Below, in pieces: positions 43,261 to 52,026 of a DNA stretch of 64,000 nucleotides (the first letter of the stretch is position 1; every line of letters starts with the position of its first letter). The position numbers and the translations under genes were made by a program. The notes beneath the pieces are model-generated. The model did not search any database and had not been told where the DNA came from. It saw nothing but the letters and a program-made list of their open reading frames with translations. Origin of the DNA: Hyphomicrobiales bacterium (GTDB lineage: Bacteria > Pseudomonadota > Alphaproteobacteria > Rhizobiales > Rhizobiaceae); contig UBNV01000021.1 of the NCBI GenBank assembly GCA_900466945.1, positions 186,001 to 250,000 on the forward strand, in the 5' to 3' direction.

Positions 43261-44541
43261 TTACTGGAAGACCGCGCCAGGATTATCAAGGCTGTCGGAG
43301 CCTTCAAGCTCGATCGTGCCGAGGTCCAGCGACGCAATGACGCGCTGGATGGTCTGGGTCTGATCGATCAGGCCGTCGATGGCGGCCTGCACGGTCGCAT
43401 TGCCCTCGGCATTGCCTTCGCCGATCATCTGGTCATAGGCTTCCTTGGTCTGAGCGCGCTCGGCCATGGCATTCATGGCATTGAGCGTCTTCTCAAGCTT
43501 GCCCTTCATCTCCGCAGCGAGTGCGGCATCCTTGGCGGCAACCAGCTCCGAGAGCGACGGGCCGGTGAGCTTGGTGCCGTCGACGCGGGTGTATTCGCCG
43601 GTATAGGCAGAGGCGATGCCGATGGCGTCGTTCAGATGCGAGGCATGCGTATTGTCGGAGAAGCAATCATGCTCCTCTTCCGGATCATGCAAGAGCACGC
43701 CGAGCTTCATGCGCTCGCCGGCGAGTTCGCCGTAGGAAAGCGAACCCATGCCGGTGAGGATCGCGGAAATGCCCTTCTGCTCGTCTGCGAGAACGGCCTT
43801 CGTGGCCTCGCCCTCGGGCGCCCAGGCAGCGACCATTTCTTCGAGGTCCTGAACCAGCAGCGTGGCAGCGGCCTTCAGGTAGGCGGCGCGGCGGTCGCAA
43901 TTGCCATTGGTGCAATTGGCCGTGTCATAGTCGGTAAAGGAGCGGTTGCCGGCACCCGGGCCGGTGCCGTTCAGATCCTGGCCCCAAAGCAGGAATTCGA
44001 TGGCATGATAACCGGTCGCGACATTGGCTTCGACTTCGCCGGCTTCGTGCAGCGTCTCGGCGAGGAATTCCGGCGTGATCTTGGAGGCATCGACCTCTTC
44101 GCCGTTGATCTTGACCTTCGGGCTGGCGATGACGTTGGCGACGTAAAGCGCATTGCCGTCGCTTTCGGTGCCGTAAGCAGCATCGACATAGTCGATCAGG
44201 CCTTCATCCAGCGGCCAGGCATTCACCTTGCCCTCCCAATCGTCAACGATCGGGTTGCCGAAGCGATAGACCTCGGTCTGCTGATAGGGCACGCGGGCGG
44301 CGATCCAGGCCGCACGCGCGGCTTTCAGCGTTTCGTCGCTCGGCTTGGCAATCAGCGCGTCGATGGTGGCATCGAGCGCCTTGGCAGTCGAAAGCGCATC
44401 CTGGAACTTGGCTTCAGCTAGCGCGCTGTAGTGGGTCAGCACGTCCTTTGGCGCAGGTGCGGCGATGGCCGGGCCAGCAAAGATGGCAGCCGATGTGACC
44501 AAGAGCGCGATCGAAGCGCCGATGACGGATTTCCGGATCAT
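43261..44541 (-). CDS. Imelysin family, iron-regulated periplasmic protein
   Basis: The 426-residue protein has a signal peptide (MIRKSVIGASIALLVTSA, cut before APAPK) and the GxHxxE motif intact in TGYHAIEFLLWGQD (Gly177, His179, Glu182). Imelysins are iron-regulated, helical, metal-site proteins of uptake loci. The start at 44541 is preferred to 44604 because the earlier residues lack signal-peptide character. It is the first gene of a four-gene operon. Confidence 0.9.
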   Translation of the reverse strand: MIRKSVIGASIALLVTSAAIFAGPAIAAPAPKDVLTHYSALAEAKFQDALSTAKALDATIDALIAKPSDETLKAARAAWIAARVPYQQTEVYRFGNPIVDDWEGKVNAWPLDEGLIDYVDAAYGTESDGNALYVANVIASPKVKINGEEVDASKITPEFLAETLHEAGEVEANVATGYHAIEFLLWGQDLNGTGPGAGNRSFTDYDTANCTNGNCDRRAAYLKAAATLLVQDLEEMVAAWAPEGEATKAVLADEQKGISAILTGMGSLSYGELAGERMKLGVLLHDPEEEHDCFSDNTHASHLNDAIGIASAYTGEYTRVDGTKLTGPSLSELVAAKDAALAAEMKGKLEKTLNAMNAMAERAQTKEAYDQMIGEGNAEGNATVQAAIDGLIDQTQTIQRVIASLDLGTIELEGSDSLDNPGAVFQ

Positions 44542-44605
44542 GGTGTCTCCCTCCGGCGCGAACTGGGCGCCTCGATATAAACGGACGGCCATGTCTTCGC
44601 GCAAA

Positions 44606-44642
44606 AAGAAACTGGTGTCAAACAGTCGAGTATAAGAAACTG
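44606..44642. repeat. Direct repeat AAGAAACTG upstream of the imelysin operon
   Basis: Two identical AAGAAACTG copies (44606-44614 and 44634-44642) lie 28 bp apart, 65-101 bp upstream of the operon start. No clean RirA (TGA-N9-TCA), Irr or Fur box was seen, so these are the only regulator-like repeats in the region. Confidence 0.35.
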
Positions 44643-44666
44643 CGGCTGAGATAGACGCCAGTCAAC

Positions 44667-45959
44667 TCAGGTCGGGCGACGGCGCATCCGGCAGAAGAAG
44701 AAGCCGTCCGTATCCATGCTGGCGGGGCTGAGCGTCACGGTCTTTCCATCGGCCGTGCGCGGCTTGGGCGCGGAAGCGCCGAAGAGGCGCGTCCAATCTT
44801 CCAGCACCGGAACGATCTCGAAGCTCGGATTGGCCTCGCAGAAGGCCTGGACCTGCCGGTCGTTTTCTTCGGGCAGCACCGAACAGGTGACATAGAGCAG
44901 TGAGCCACTTGTCCTGACGAAGGTCGAAGCCTCGGTCAGGGCCTCCTGCTGCTGCGCCATGCGTTCCTGCAGGTTCCGGTCGGTAAGGCGCCACTTGGTG
45001 TCGGGACGCCGCCGCCAAGTGCCGGTTCCCGTGCAGGGCGCATCGACGAGAACCTGGTCGAAGCGCTCCTTGAGGCTCGCAAGCCCCTTCGTGCTGTCAT
45101 GCACTTGGACATTGTGAGTACCGGCGCGTTTCAGGCGCTCGATGATTGGCGCCAGCCGCTTGCGGTCGGCGTCATAGGCATGCACCTGGCCCTTGTTGTT
45201 CATGGCAGCCGCCATGGCGAGCGTCTTGCCGCCACCACCGGCGCAGAAGTCGAGCACCTGGTCGCCTTCGCGCGGCGTCACAAGATCGGCAACGATCTGC
45301 GAACCTTCGTCCTGCACTTCGAACCAGCCCTTCTGGAAGCTGAGTTCAGCCGTCACATTCGGCAGCCGCGACGGCCCTTCGCCGGCCGGTACACGCATGC
45401 CGAAGCGCGCGATCGGCGAGGCCTGGGCACCGGAACGGTCGAGCGCCTTCAAGACCTTGTCGCGATTGGCCTTCAGCGTGTTGACGCGCAGATCAAGCGT
45501 CGGGCGTGTGGCCAGCGCCTGTGCCTCGGCCAGCCAGTCGTCACCGAAGGCCTGCTCGAAGGATGGCTGCACCCAGTCGGGGATGTCGGCCTGAACATGC
45601 AAGGGTGCGTCGGCGAGGTCGCGGCTCGAAAAGGCCTGAATCTGGCTTTCGGGGAGGGCCGTGGGCGCGAAGTTGTCGCCTTCGAATTCGGCCTGCAGAG
45701 CCTCAAGGCTCATGCCCCATTGGCGCAGGAGTACGGCCCAGCCGAGCGAACCAGCACTGTCATCATCCATCAGCCAGGCATGGGAAAGCTTCATGCGAAG
45801 GGCGTCGTAGACGATGTTGCCGATGGCCGCACGATCGCCGGAACCGGCGAAACGATGCGAAAGGCCCCAATCCTTGAGGGCATCGGCAACGGGACGGCGA
45901 CGGGTCTCGATATCGTTCAAGACTTCGATCGCACCGGCAAGACGGCCGCCCAGGCGCAT
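44667..45959 (-). CDS. RsmB/NOP-family rRNA m5C methyltransferase
   Basis: The roughly 430-residue enzyme methylates cytosine C5 in 16S rRNA. An N-terminal NusB-like region is followed by the SAM core (LDFCAGGGGKTLAM), the DAPCTGTGTWRRRPD loop with one catalytic Cys and VTCSVLPEEN with the nucleophilic Cys. Met codons at 45965 and 45959 are possible; AGGAG lies right against the first, so 45959 fits better. It is exactly the RsmB-type layout, but whether it equals E. coli RsmB is not certain. Confidence 0.9.
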   Translation of the reverse strand: MRLGGRLAGAIEVLNDIETRRRPVADALKDWGLSHRFAGSGDRAAIGNIVYDALRMKLSHAWLMDDDSAGSLGWAVLLRQWGMSLEALQAEFEGDNFAPTALPESQIQAFSSRDLADAPLHVQADIPDWVQPSFEQAFGDDWLAEAQALATRPTLDLRVNTLKANRDKVLKALDRSGAQASPIARFGMRVPAGEGPSRLPNVTAELSFQKGWFEVQDEGSQIVADLVTPREGDQVLDFCAGGGGKTLAMAAAMNNKGQVHAYDADRKRLAPIIERLKRAGTHNVQVHDSTKGLASLKERFDQVLVDAPCTGTGTWRRRPDTKWRLTDRNLQERMAQQQEALTEASTFVRTSGSLLYVTCSVLPEENDRQVQAFCEANPSFEIVPVLEDWTRLFGASAPKPRTADGKTVTLSPASMDTDGFFFCRMRRRPT

Positions 45960-46063
45960 GGTCATTCTCCTCTGAAAGAAGAGAGCGTGGTAACGGCGAT
46001 CAGGGGCAAGAGCAAGCGCCTAAAACCCTATTGAACCGATCGCCGCTCCCGAAGGCGACTTGC

Positions 46064-46426
46064 TCAGCTAATGATCTCGTAGCAGACCTTGGCATGGCCG
46101 GAACGGATCATGCCGATGTTCTGGGCCGCGGCCTTGGAGAGATCGAGCACGCGGCCGCGGATGAAGGGGCCACGATCGTTGATGCGAACGACGACACTCT
46201 TGCCGCTTCGCGAATTGGTGACCTTGACCTTGGTACCGAACGGCAGTGTCTTGTGGGCCGCCGTCATCTTGGCCGGGTTCATACGTTCACCGGAGGCGGT
46301 CTTCGAATGCAGGGCATACCAAGAGGCGCCACCGCAGGAAGACTTCGCATTTGCACTATGCGGTGCGAAAGCACAGAGTGCAGCTATAGTTGCAGCGGTG
46401 AAAATAGAGCGTCGGTTGATCGTCAA
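46064..46426 (-). CDS. RlpA-like (septal ring lytic transglycosylase) double-psi barrel protein
   Basis: The 120-residue protein has a signal peptide (ending near ANA, residues 25-27) and the RlpA double-psi barrel: GGASWYALHSKTASGERM, AAHKTLPFGTKVKVTN, VVVRINDRGPFIRGRVLDLS. RlpA enzymes cleave naked glycan strands at septa. The barrel is complete but the SPOR domain found in larger RlpA proteins is absent, so localisation is uncertain. Confidence 0.9.
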   Translation of the reverse strand: MTINRRSIFTAATIAALCAFAPHSANAKSSCGGASWYALHSKTASGERMNPAKMTAAHKTLPFGTKVKVTNSRSGKSVVVRINDRGPFIRGRVLDLSKAAAQNIGMIRSGHAKVCYEIIS

Positions 46427-46515
46427 GTTTTACGTCCCTGATCGTTGAAACGAGTGTAATTTTCCGTTCCGACGTCAAAGCAGGGTCAAAAATGGCAAAA
46501 AAGTGCCCTGGGTCG

Positions 46516-46549
46516 ATCACGAAAAGTTACATAGCGTAACATTTGTGAT
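46516..46549. repeat. Nested inverted repeat in the rlpA-like upstream region
   Basis: ATCAC (46516-46520), GTTAC (46526-46530), GTAAC (46536-46540) and GTGAT (46545-46549) form two nested arms with spacers of 5, 5 and 4 bp. It lies about 90-120 bp upstream of the RlpA-like start and could be an operator or RNA stem. The rest of the 370-bp gap (46427-46796) is comparatively AT-rich and holds one possible small ORF. Confidence 0.45.
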
Positions 46550-46626
46550 GACGGTCAAAGGAATCTTTACCTTAACAAAATATGAAAGGTGCAGAAAAAT
46601 CGTTTGATTCCAGGAGTCTTAGAGGA

Positions 46627-46749
46627 ATGAAAAACTCCCTGATGCGCCGTTTGCGGCATTCACGGAATCGACGAAGAAAAATTTTGCTCATTCGTCATAT
46701 TTGCTGCCCAAATTGTGGTGCGAACGGGGCCAGACGCTTGTCAGCGTAG
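46627..46749 (+). CDS. Possible 40-residue basic protein with CxxC
   Basis: A short reading frame starts at ATG 46627, with AGGAG at 46612-46616 ten bases upstream. The product is very Arg/Lys-rich (RRLRHSRNRRRKI) and ends with HICCPNCGANGA, in which CPNC looks like a zinc knuckle half. It lies in a long gap on the strand opposite to its neighbours. Such an ORF could arise by chance, so it is only a candidate. Confidence 0.3.
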   Translation: MKNSLMRRLRHSRNRRRKILLIRHICCPNCGANGARRLSA

Positions 46750-46796
46750 GCTTTCTGGCACTACGAGCGCAAAGTTTGACCCCGTGAAACGCCGTT

Positions 46797-47678
46797 CTAG
46801 CCCCATTGGTTCCATGTGCCCGAACCAAGTAGATCGGCCAGGGATGTCATGTAATTCGGGTACTGGAAGTTGAATCCGAGCGACTTGATCTTGGCGTTCG
46901 AGACGCGCTTGTTCTCGCCGTAGAAAGAACGCGCCATAGGGGTCAGCTCTGCCGTTTCAAACGGCTGTTCGGCGGGTGCATCCATCTCCATCAGCCGGGC
47001 GGCTTCGGTCACCACGTCCTGCGGCGGGGAGGGCATGTCGTCGGTGATATTGAAGATGCCGCCGGTCTTCGGGCCGGCGAGGAAGGCGGTTGCCGATGCG
47101 ATATCCTCGACGCGGATGCGGTTGAACACCTGGTCTTTTTTCACCAGTCGGCGCGCTGTCCCGTTGGCCAGGTTCATGAAGGTGTTGCGACCGGGGCCAT
47201 AGATGCCCGAGAGCCGCAGGATCGAAAGCGGCAGTCCGGCACGCGCCGCGACCACCTGCCAGGCCTGCTCGGCATCGACGCGTTCTACCGAGCGCACAGA
47301 GACGGGCTTGAGCTCGCTCTCTTCGTTCACCCAGGCGCCCTGATGATCGCCATAGACCCCGACGGTGGAGAGATAGACGATCCATTCGAGCTTCGGCATC
47401 AAGGCCTTGATGCCCGGCTGTCCGCAAAGGCGGATCAGCGGGTCACCCTCGCTGCCGGGGGCGATAGACTGAACGAGATGCGTGGTCTCCGAGAGCTCGG
47501 CGCGCAGCGGCTCCGACAGGTTCTCACCGTCGAAGACGAAGGGCCGGATGCCCATCTCCTCGAGCGCCTTGCCCTTCTCGGCGCTGCGTGTTGTCCCGGC
47601 GACCGAGACGCCCTCGCTGCCGAGAAGCTTGCCGATGGCCTTGCCCGAATATCCCGCTCCGAAAATCATCAAACGCAT
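46797..47678 (-). CDS. NAD(P)-binding SDR/epimerase-type protein
   Basis: The 293-residue protein has an extended-SDR Rossmann start (MRLMIFGAGYSGKAIGKLL) and the YSTVGVYG-like LSTVGVYGDHQG with an active-site-like Tyr. It is the YeeZ-like atypical SDR subgroup. It is in line with queG (3-bp gap) and probably co-transcribed. Its substrate is unknown. Confidence 0.85.
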   Translation of the reverse strand: MRLMIFGAGYSGKAIGKLLGSEGVSVAGTTRSAEKGKALEEMGIRPFVFDGENLSEPLRAELSETTHLVQSIAPGSEGDPLIRLCGQPGIKALMPKLEWIVYLSTVGVYGDHQGAWVNEESELKPVSVRSVERVDAEQAWQVVAARAGLPLSILRLSGIYGPGRNTFMNLANGTARRLVKKDQVFNRIRVEDIASATAFLAGPKTGGIFNITDDMPSPPQDVVTEAARLMEMDAPAEQPFETAELTPMARSFYGENKRVSNAKIKSLGFNFQYPNYMTSLADLLGSGTWNQWG

Positions 47679-47681
47679 GCG

Positions 47682-48836
47682 TCAGCTCCCCCTCATCCAT
47701 TCCTGTCGGACTGTCTCGTCCGTTTCTTGTCCCAGATGCTCCGTCCGGAGCCTCTGGAAACTTTCGTCGGCCACAAGCTGCGACAGCGCCCAGACCGCCA
47801 TGCCGCGCACATCCACCGAGCCATCGTAGAGCAGCGCCTCACAGGCAGGCGCCAGATCGCGAGAGGCGGAATTGCCGGCCGCGATCAGCACATTGCGCAC
47901 GAAGCGATCCCGCCCGATCCGCTTGACCGGCGAGCCGCTGAAATAGGTGCGGAACTGAGGATCGTCCAGCGTCAGGAAAAAGGCGATGTCGGGGGCCTTC
48001 AGGTCCTCGCGCGCGACAAGCTTCATCTCGCGGGCGGCCGCGGCAAACTTGTTCCACGGACAGGCCGCCAGACAGTCGTCGCAGCCATAGATGCGATTGC
48101 CGAAGGCGGGCCGCAAAGCCGGGTCGATCGGCCCCTTGTGCTCGATCGTGAGGTAGGAAATGCAGCGGCGGGCATCGATCTGGTAAGGCGCGGGGAAGGC
48201 GTCTGTCGGACAGGCGTCGAGACAGGCCCGGCAGGAGCCGCAATGGTCGCGCTCGGCTTCGTCGATTTCGAGATCTGCCGTCGTGAACAGGCTGCCCAGG
48301 AAGAGCCAGGAGCCGAATTCGCGGCTGACGAGATTGGTGTGTTTGCCCTGCCAGCCGAGGCCGGCTGACGCAGCGAGCGGCTTTTCCATCACAGGCGCCG
48401 TGTCGACGAACACCTTCACGTCCGCCCCGGCACGCGCGGCAAACCGCGTCGCCACTTCCTTGAGCCGCCCCTTGATCACATCGTGGTAATCGCGATTGCG
48501 GGCATAGACGGAGATCGCCGCCTTTTCCGGCCGCGCCTGCAGCAGGCGTGGGTCTTCGTCCGGACCGTAATTCATGCCGAACATCACGATGGAGCGGACT
48601 TGTGACCAGAGCACGCGTGGATCGGCGCGGCGATCCCTCGTTTCCTCCATCCAGGCCATGGTTCCATGGCGGCCGGCCTCAAGAAAGCTCTCGAGCCGGG
48701 CGGGTGCTTCGGGAATGGCATCCGGCAGCGTGATGCGACAGAGATCAAAGCCATGAGCTTCCGCCTCCTGGCGCAGAAACCGCGTGAGATCTGCTCGCCG
48801 CTTCCGGATCTTGGGATCGATCTGCGGCTCGTCCAT
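47682..48836 (-). CDS. queG: Epoxyqueuosine reductase
   Basis: The 384-residue enzyme makes queuosine from epoxyqueuosine in tRNA using cobalamin and two [4Fe-4S] clusters. Cluster ligands appear in CGSCRACLDACPTDAF and CDDCLAACPWN; the cobalamin/catalytic region is FVDTAPVMEKPLAASAGLGW. A HEAT-like C-terminus follows (about 300-384). It is followed by the SDR gene and preceded by a GST gene, all on one strand. Confidence 0.95.
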   Translation of the reverse strand: MDEPQIDPKIRKRRADLTRFLRQEAEAHGFDLCRITLPDAIPEAPARLESFLEAGRHGTMAWMEETRDRRADPRVLWSQVRSIVMFGMNYGPDEDPRLLQARPEKAAISVYARNRDYHDVIKGRLKEVATRFAARAGADVKVFVDTAPVMEKPLAASAGLGWQGKHTNLVSREFGSWLFLGSLFTTADLEIDEAERDHCGSCRACLDACPTDAFPAPYQIDARRCISYLTIEHKGPIDPALRPAFGNRIYGCDDCLAACPWNKFAAAAREMKLVAREDLKAPDIAFFLTLDDPQFRTYFSGSPVKRIGRDRFVRNVLIAAGNSASRDLAPACEALLYDGSVDVRGMAVWALSQLVADESFQRLRTEHLGQETDETVRQEWMRGS

Positions 48837-48847
48837 GACAGGAACCG

Positions 48848-49540
48848 TCAGAAGTCGAGGTCGGCGTAATGCGACACCGGCGTGATGCCGCGCACGCGCT
48901 CAGTGAGCAGCGGACGGAAGGACGGCCGCGACTTGATGCGCTGGTACCATTCTTTCGCGACCGGGAATTCGTTCCAGTCGATCTCGCCGAGATAATCGAG
49001 CACGGAAACAGCGGCGGCGGCCGAGAGATCGGCATAGCTCAAACGCTCACCGGCGATCCACTGGCGCGAGCCGGACAGCCAGGTGAGGTATTTCATGTGA
49101 TGGCGAATATTAGACCGCGCCGTGCGCAGCACCTTCGAATCCGGCGCGCCGCCACCGAGACCGTTTGGAATGATCAGCTTGTGCACGCGCTCCCGCACCA
49201 GCGGCTTTGTCACGTCCTGCTCCATCTTCTGCAGGAACCATTCCGTCAGCCGGCGGATCTCGGCGCGCTGGAACGGGTCTTCCGCAAACAGCCGCCGGTC
49301 GCGCTTTAGCACGCCGTGGGTCTCGTCGATGAATTCGGAGATAATGATGGGACCGCAAAGCGCCCGCATGTTGTCGTCGACATAGACTGGCAGCGTGCCG
49401 GCCGGGTTGAAGGCGAGGAACTCCTTGCGCTTCTCCCAGGTCTGCTCTTCCACCAGATCCGTCTGGAAGCCGTATTCGGACAGAACCAGGCGAATGAAAC
49501 GGGACGCGGTGGACATCGTGTGATGATACAGGGTCGGCAT
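48848..49540 (-). CDS. Glutathione S-transferase family protein
   Basis: The 230-residue protein has the thioredoxin-like N-terminal domain (MPTLYHHTMSTASRFIRLVL, AFNPAGTLPVYVDDN with cis-Pro, then ISEFIDE) and an all-helical C-terminus. Queuosine reductase lies 11 bp downstream, so the three genes GST, queG and SDR probably form an operon. Confidence 0.9.
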   Translation of the reverse strand: MPTLYHHTMSTASRFIRLVLSEYGFQTDLVEEQTWEKRKEFLAFNPAGTLPVYVDDNMRALCGPIIISEFIDETHGVLKRDRRLFAEDPFQRAEIRRLTEWFLQKMEQDVTKPLVRERVHKLIIPNGLGGGAPDSKVLRTARSNIRHHMKYLTWLSGSRQWIAGERLSYADLSAAAAVSVLDYLGEIDWNEFPVAKEWYQRIKSRPSFRPLLTERVRGITPVSHYADLDF

Positions 49541-49681
49541 CGGAACTCGGATTCTCGGAATTTTCAGTGGCCGCAGCGCAGGCTGTCGAAGCGGCTGGTC
49601 ATCAGCGCGGCTTCCAAGCTATAGGGTTTCGGCTCCCGCAATACAAGCAAATCACTTTGCCTTCCCCTAGAAGGAGACCTC

Positions 49682-50488
49682 ATGGAAGATCAATCGATTA
49701 TCAGCGCGCTGGTCCTTGGCCTGATTGAAGGCCTGACCGAGTTCGTGCCGGTATCCTCCACCGCCCATGTCCTGCTGGCCGGTCATTTCCTCGGCTTTGA
49801 ATCGCCCGGCAACACCTTCGCGGTCCTCATCCAGCTGGGCGCGATCCTGGCGATCCTGAGCGTCTACTTTGCCAAGCTCTTGGGGATCGCCCTGTCGTTG
49901 CCGACAAGTGCTGAGAGCCGCCGCTTCGTCGGTGCGGTCCTTCTGGGTTTCCTGCCTGCTGCCGTGATCGGTGTCATCGCGCATGATTTCATCAAGACCG
50001 TGCTCTTCGAGACGCCGATGCTCATCTGCGTCGTGCTGATCCTGGGCGGTTTCGTCCTGCTCTGGATCGATCGTCTGCCGCTGAAGCCGCGGTATCATGA
50101 TGTCACCGAATATCCTCTGTCGCTCGCGCTCAAGATCGGCTTTTGCCAGTGTGTGGCGATGATCCCGGGCACCTCGCGTTCGGGGGCCACGATCGTCGGT
50201 GCGCTGCTGCTGGGAGCCGACAAGCGCTCGGCGGCGGAGTTTTCCTTTTTCCTCGCCATGCCGACCATGCTCGGCGCCTTCACGCTCGATCTCTATAAGA
50301 ACCGGAACGCGCTGACGGTCGACGACACCATGATCATCGGGATCGGCTTCGTGGCCGCTTTTGTGTCGGCGCTCTTCGTGGTCCGGGGGCTTTTGAAATT
50401 CGTCTCGAAACGGGGCTATGCGCCCTTCGCCTGGTGGCGGATCGCCGTCGGCACGGCCGGTATCGTCGGACTTCTTGTCTTCGGCTGA
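49682..50488 (+). CDS. uppP: Undecaprenyl-diphosphatase (BacA/UppP)
   Basis: The 268-residue membrane enzyme recycles undecaprenyl pyrophosphate to the phosphate carrier used for peptidoglycan and O-antigen. The catalytic motifs are EGLTEFVPVSSTAHVLLAG and PGTSRSGATIVGALLLG with the essential Glu, Ser and Arg. AGAAGGAG stands before the ATG. A terminator follows 24 bp after the stop. Confidence 0.96.
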   Translation: MEDQSIISALVLGLIEGLTEFVPVSSTAHVLLAGHFLGFESPGNTFAVLIQLGAILAILSVYFAKLLGIALSLPTSAESRRFVGAVLLGFLPAAVIGVIAHDFIKTVLFETPMLICVVLILGGFVLLWIDRLPLKPRYHDVTEYPLSLALKIGFCQCVAMIPGTSRSGATIVGALLLGADKRSAAEFSFFLAMPTMLGAFTLDLYKNRNALTVDDTMIIGIGFVAAFVSALFVVRGLLKFVSKRGYAPFAWWRIAVGTAGIVGLLVFG

Positions 50489-50511
50489 AGGCGAAACATC
50501 AACGACAAGTA

Positions 50512-50538
50512 AAAAGGCCGTCCAATTGGGCGGCCTTT
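50512..50538 (+). terminator. Rho-independent terminator after uppP
   Basis: AAAAGGCCGTCC (50512-50523) pairs with GGGCGGCCTTTT (50528-50539 region) around AATT, with one G-T pair. It also faces the small gene converging from the right and could serve both. Confidence 0.8.
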
Positions 50539-50551
50539 TGATTTTGTCGGA

Positions 50552-50710
50552 TCAGTTGGTCGACGGGATGGAAGCCGTCGAGCAGGGGTCGATGCCATAG
50601 GCAGGCGAGCAATTGTCCTTGCGGGCCGCAACCGTGGTCGGGGCGACGAAGGAGCCAGCGATGATAACCAGCGCCGCACATGCGAAGAACAGTGCGATGG
50701 ACTTGCCCAT
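50552..50710 (-). CDS. Small exported protein, 52 residues
   Basis: The gene starts at ATG 50710, follows AAGAGG on the minus strand, and encodes a signal peptide (MGKSIALFFACAALVIIAGS) and a short mature part with two Cys (NCSPAYGIDPCSTASIPSTN). The Cys pair, spaced as CX8C, may form a disulfide. No family is recognised. It converges on uppP and shares the terminator with it. Confidence 0.6.
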   Translation of the reverse strand: MGKSIALFFACAALVIIAGSFVAPTTVAARKDNCSPAYGIDPCSTASIPSTN

Positions 50711-50914
50711 GGAATGCCTCTTGAGACTGTCTGAAATAAGGGGCCGGCAACCGCTGCCGGCCGGCCGTTGGGGGCCAGTCTTTACGCATTGCCACGATCG
50801 CCATCAATAGGCGAACTTGCTTTATCCTGAGTTAACGCAGGTCTTTGTTTAGCTGCGTCTTTTGTGCAACGCTGGTGCAGGTTGCAGCCGATCGGAAGCG
50901 CCGGAAAAGGCGGC

Positions 50915-51895
50915 TCACGCCGCCTTGCCGGATCCCGTATACTGGCCATGCACGCGGTACTGCACGAGGTAGGTCGGCAGGATTGCCGCCATCGTCACTG
51001 GCTGGATCCCGAGACCTTCAAGCGTACGCCCTTCGGCCTTGGCGGCGGCGGACACGACATTGTCCTTCTTCAGGAGCTTGACCTGGTCGCTGGTGAGCGG
51101 CGGCATGATCAGCGGCATGGCAGAAGCGATGCTGCCCATGAGCGAGGCGATGCCGAATGGCAGCGTGACGAGCGCGCGCTTGCGACCGATGATCTCGAGC
51201 ATCATCTCGAGACACTGCTTGAAGGTCGCAACGTCACGACCGCCGAGTTCGTAGATCTTGCCGCGTGCGATGGAGCCATCAACGGCGCGTGCAACGACCT
51301 CGGCGACATCTTCCACGTAGACCGGCTGGAACTTGGTCTTGCCACCACCAACCAGCGGGAGCGCAGGCGCGATGCGGGCCATGGCAGCGAACTTGTTGAA
51401 GAAGCCGTCCTCCGGGCCGAAGACGATCGAAGGACGCAGGATGGTGGCATCAGGCAGGATCGACTGCACAGATGCTTCTGCGCGACCCTTGGTGGCGGCG
51501 TAAACCGAGTCCGACTTGGCATCGGCGCCGATCGCCGAGATATGCGTCAGCGTCGCGCCGACCGAACGGGCGGCTTCCGCGACAGCGCGGGCGCCAAAAT
51601 CCTGCACGGCATCAAAGCCGTTGCGACCGCTTTCAAACAGGATGCCGACGCAGTTCACGACATGGTCTGCGCCCTGGACGGCGGCATCGACCGACGAACG
51701 GTAGCGCAGATTGGCCTGAACAAAGGAGATCTGGCCGACATTGCCGAGCGGCTGCAGGAAGCCGGCGAGATCGGGGCGACGAACGGCAACGCGAATGCGA
51801 TAGCCGCGCTTGGCGAGCGTGCGCACCACATGCCGACCGACGAAGCCCGAGCCCCCGAAAACGGTGACGAGCGGCGGAAGGTTGGACAAGGTCAT
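50915..51895 (-). CDS. NDUFA9-like complex I accessory (atypical SDR) protein
   Basis: The 326-residue protein has the dinucleotide site TVFGGSGFVGRHVVRTLAKRG and the NDUFA9-type middle (FQPVYVEDVAEVVARAVDG). It resembles alphaproteobacterial homologues of the eukaryotic complex I subunit NDUFA9. No active-site YxxxK is evident. The start at 51895 is preferred over 51925. It is separated from neighbours by 131 bp. Confidence 0.88.
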   Translation of the reverse strand: MTLSNLPPLVTVFGGSGFVGRHVVRTLAKRGYRIRVAVRRPDLAGFLQPLGNVGQISFVQANLRYRSSVDAAVQGADHVVNCVGILFESGRNGFDAVQDFGARAVAEAARSVGATLTHISAIGADAKSDSVYAATKGRAEASVQSILPDATILRPSIVFGPEDGFFNKFAAMARIAPALPLVGGGKTKFQPVYVEDVAEVVARAVDGSIARGKIYELGGRDVATFKQCLEMMLEIIGRKRALVTLPFGIASLMGSIASAMPLIMPPLTSDQVKLLKKDNVVSAAAKAEGRTLEGLGIQPVTMAAILPTYLVQYRVHGQYTGSGKAA

Positions 51896-52026
51896 GGACG
51901 GCTCCCCTGAACTGTATGGGCGCATACGATATGCGCGATCTGGCCTCTCTTAGCCGAATCGTCTGACCGGGGAAAGGCCCGTCAAAGCCGCACCCTGGGG
52001 ACATTCCGCTACAGGCAAGGAAGGGC

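Noticed and set aside
43234..44421. A 395-codon plus-strand frame opposite the imelysin gene
   Set aside because: It is antisense to a signal-peptide-bearing, motif-complete protein.
44542..44666. RirA or Irr box before the imelysin operon
   Set aside because: The nearest TGA/TCA pair has a 12-bp spacer instead of 9, and no good Irr or Fur palindrome was found.
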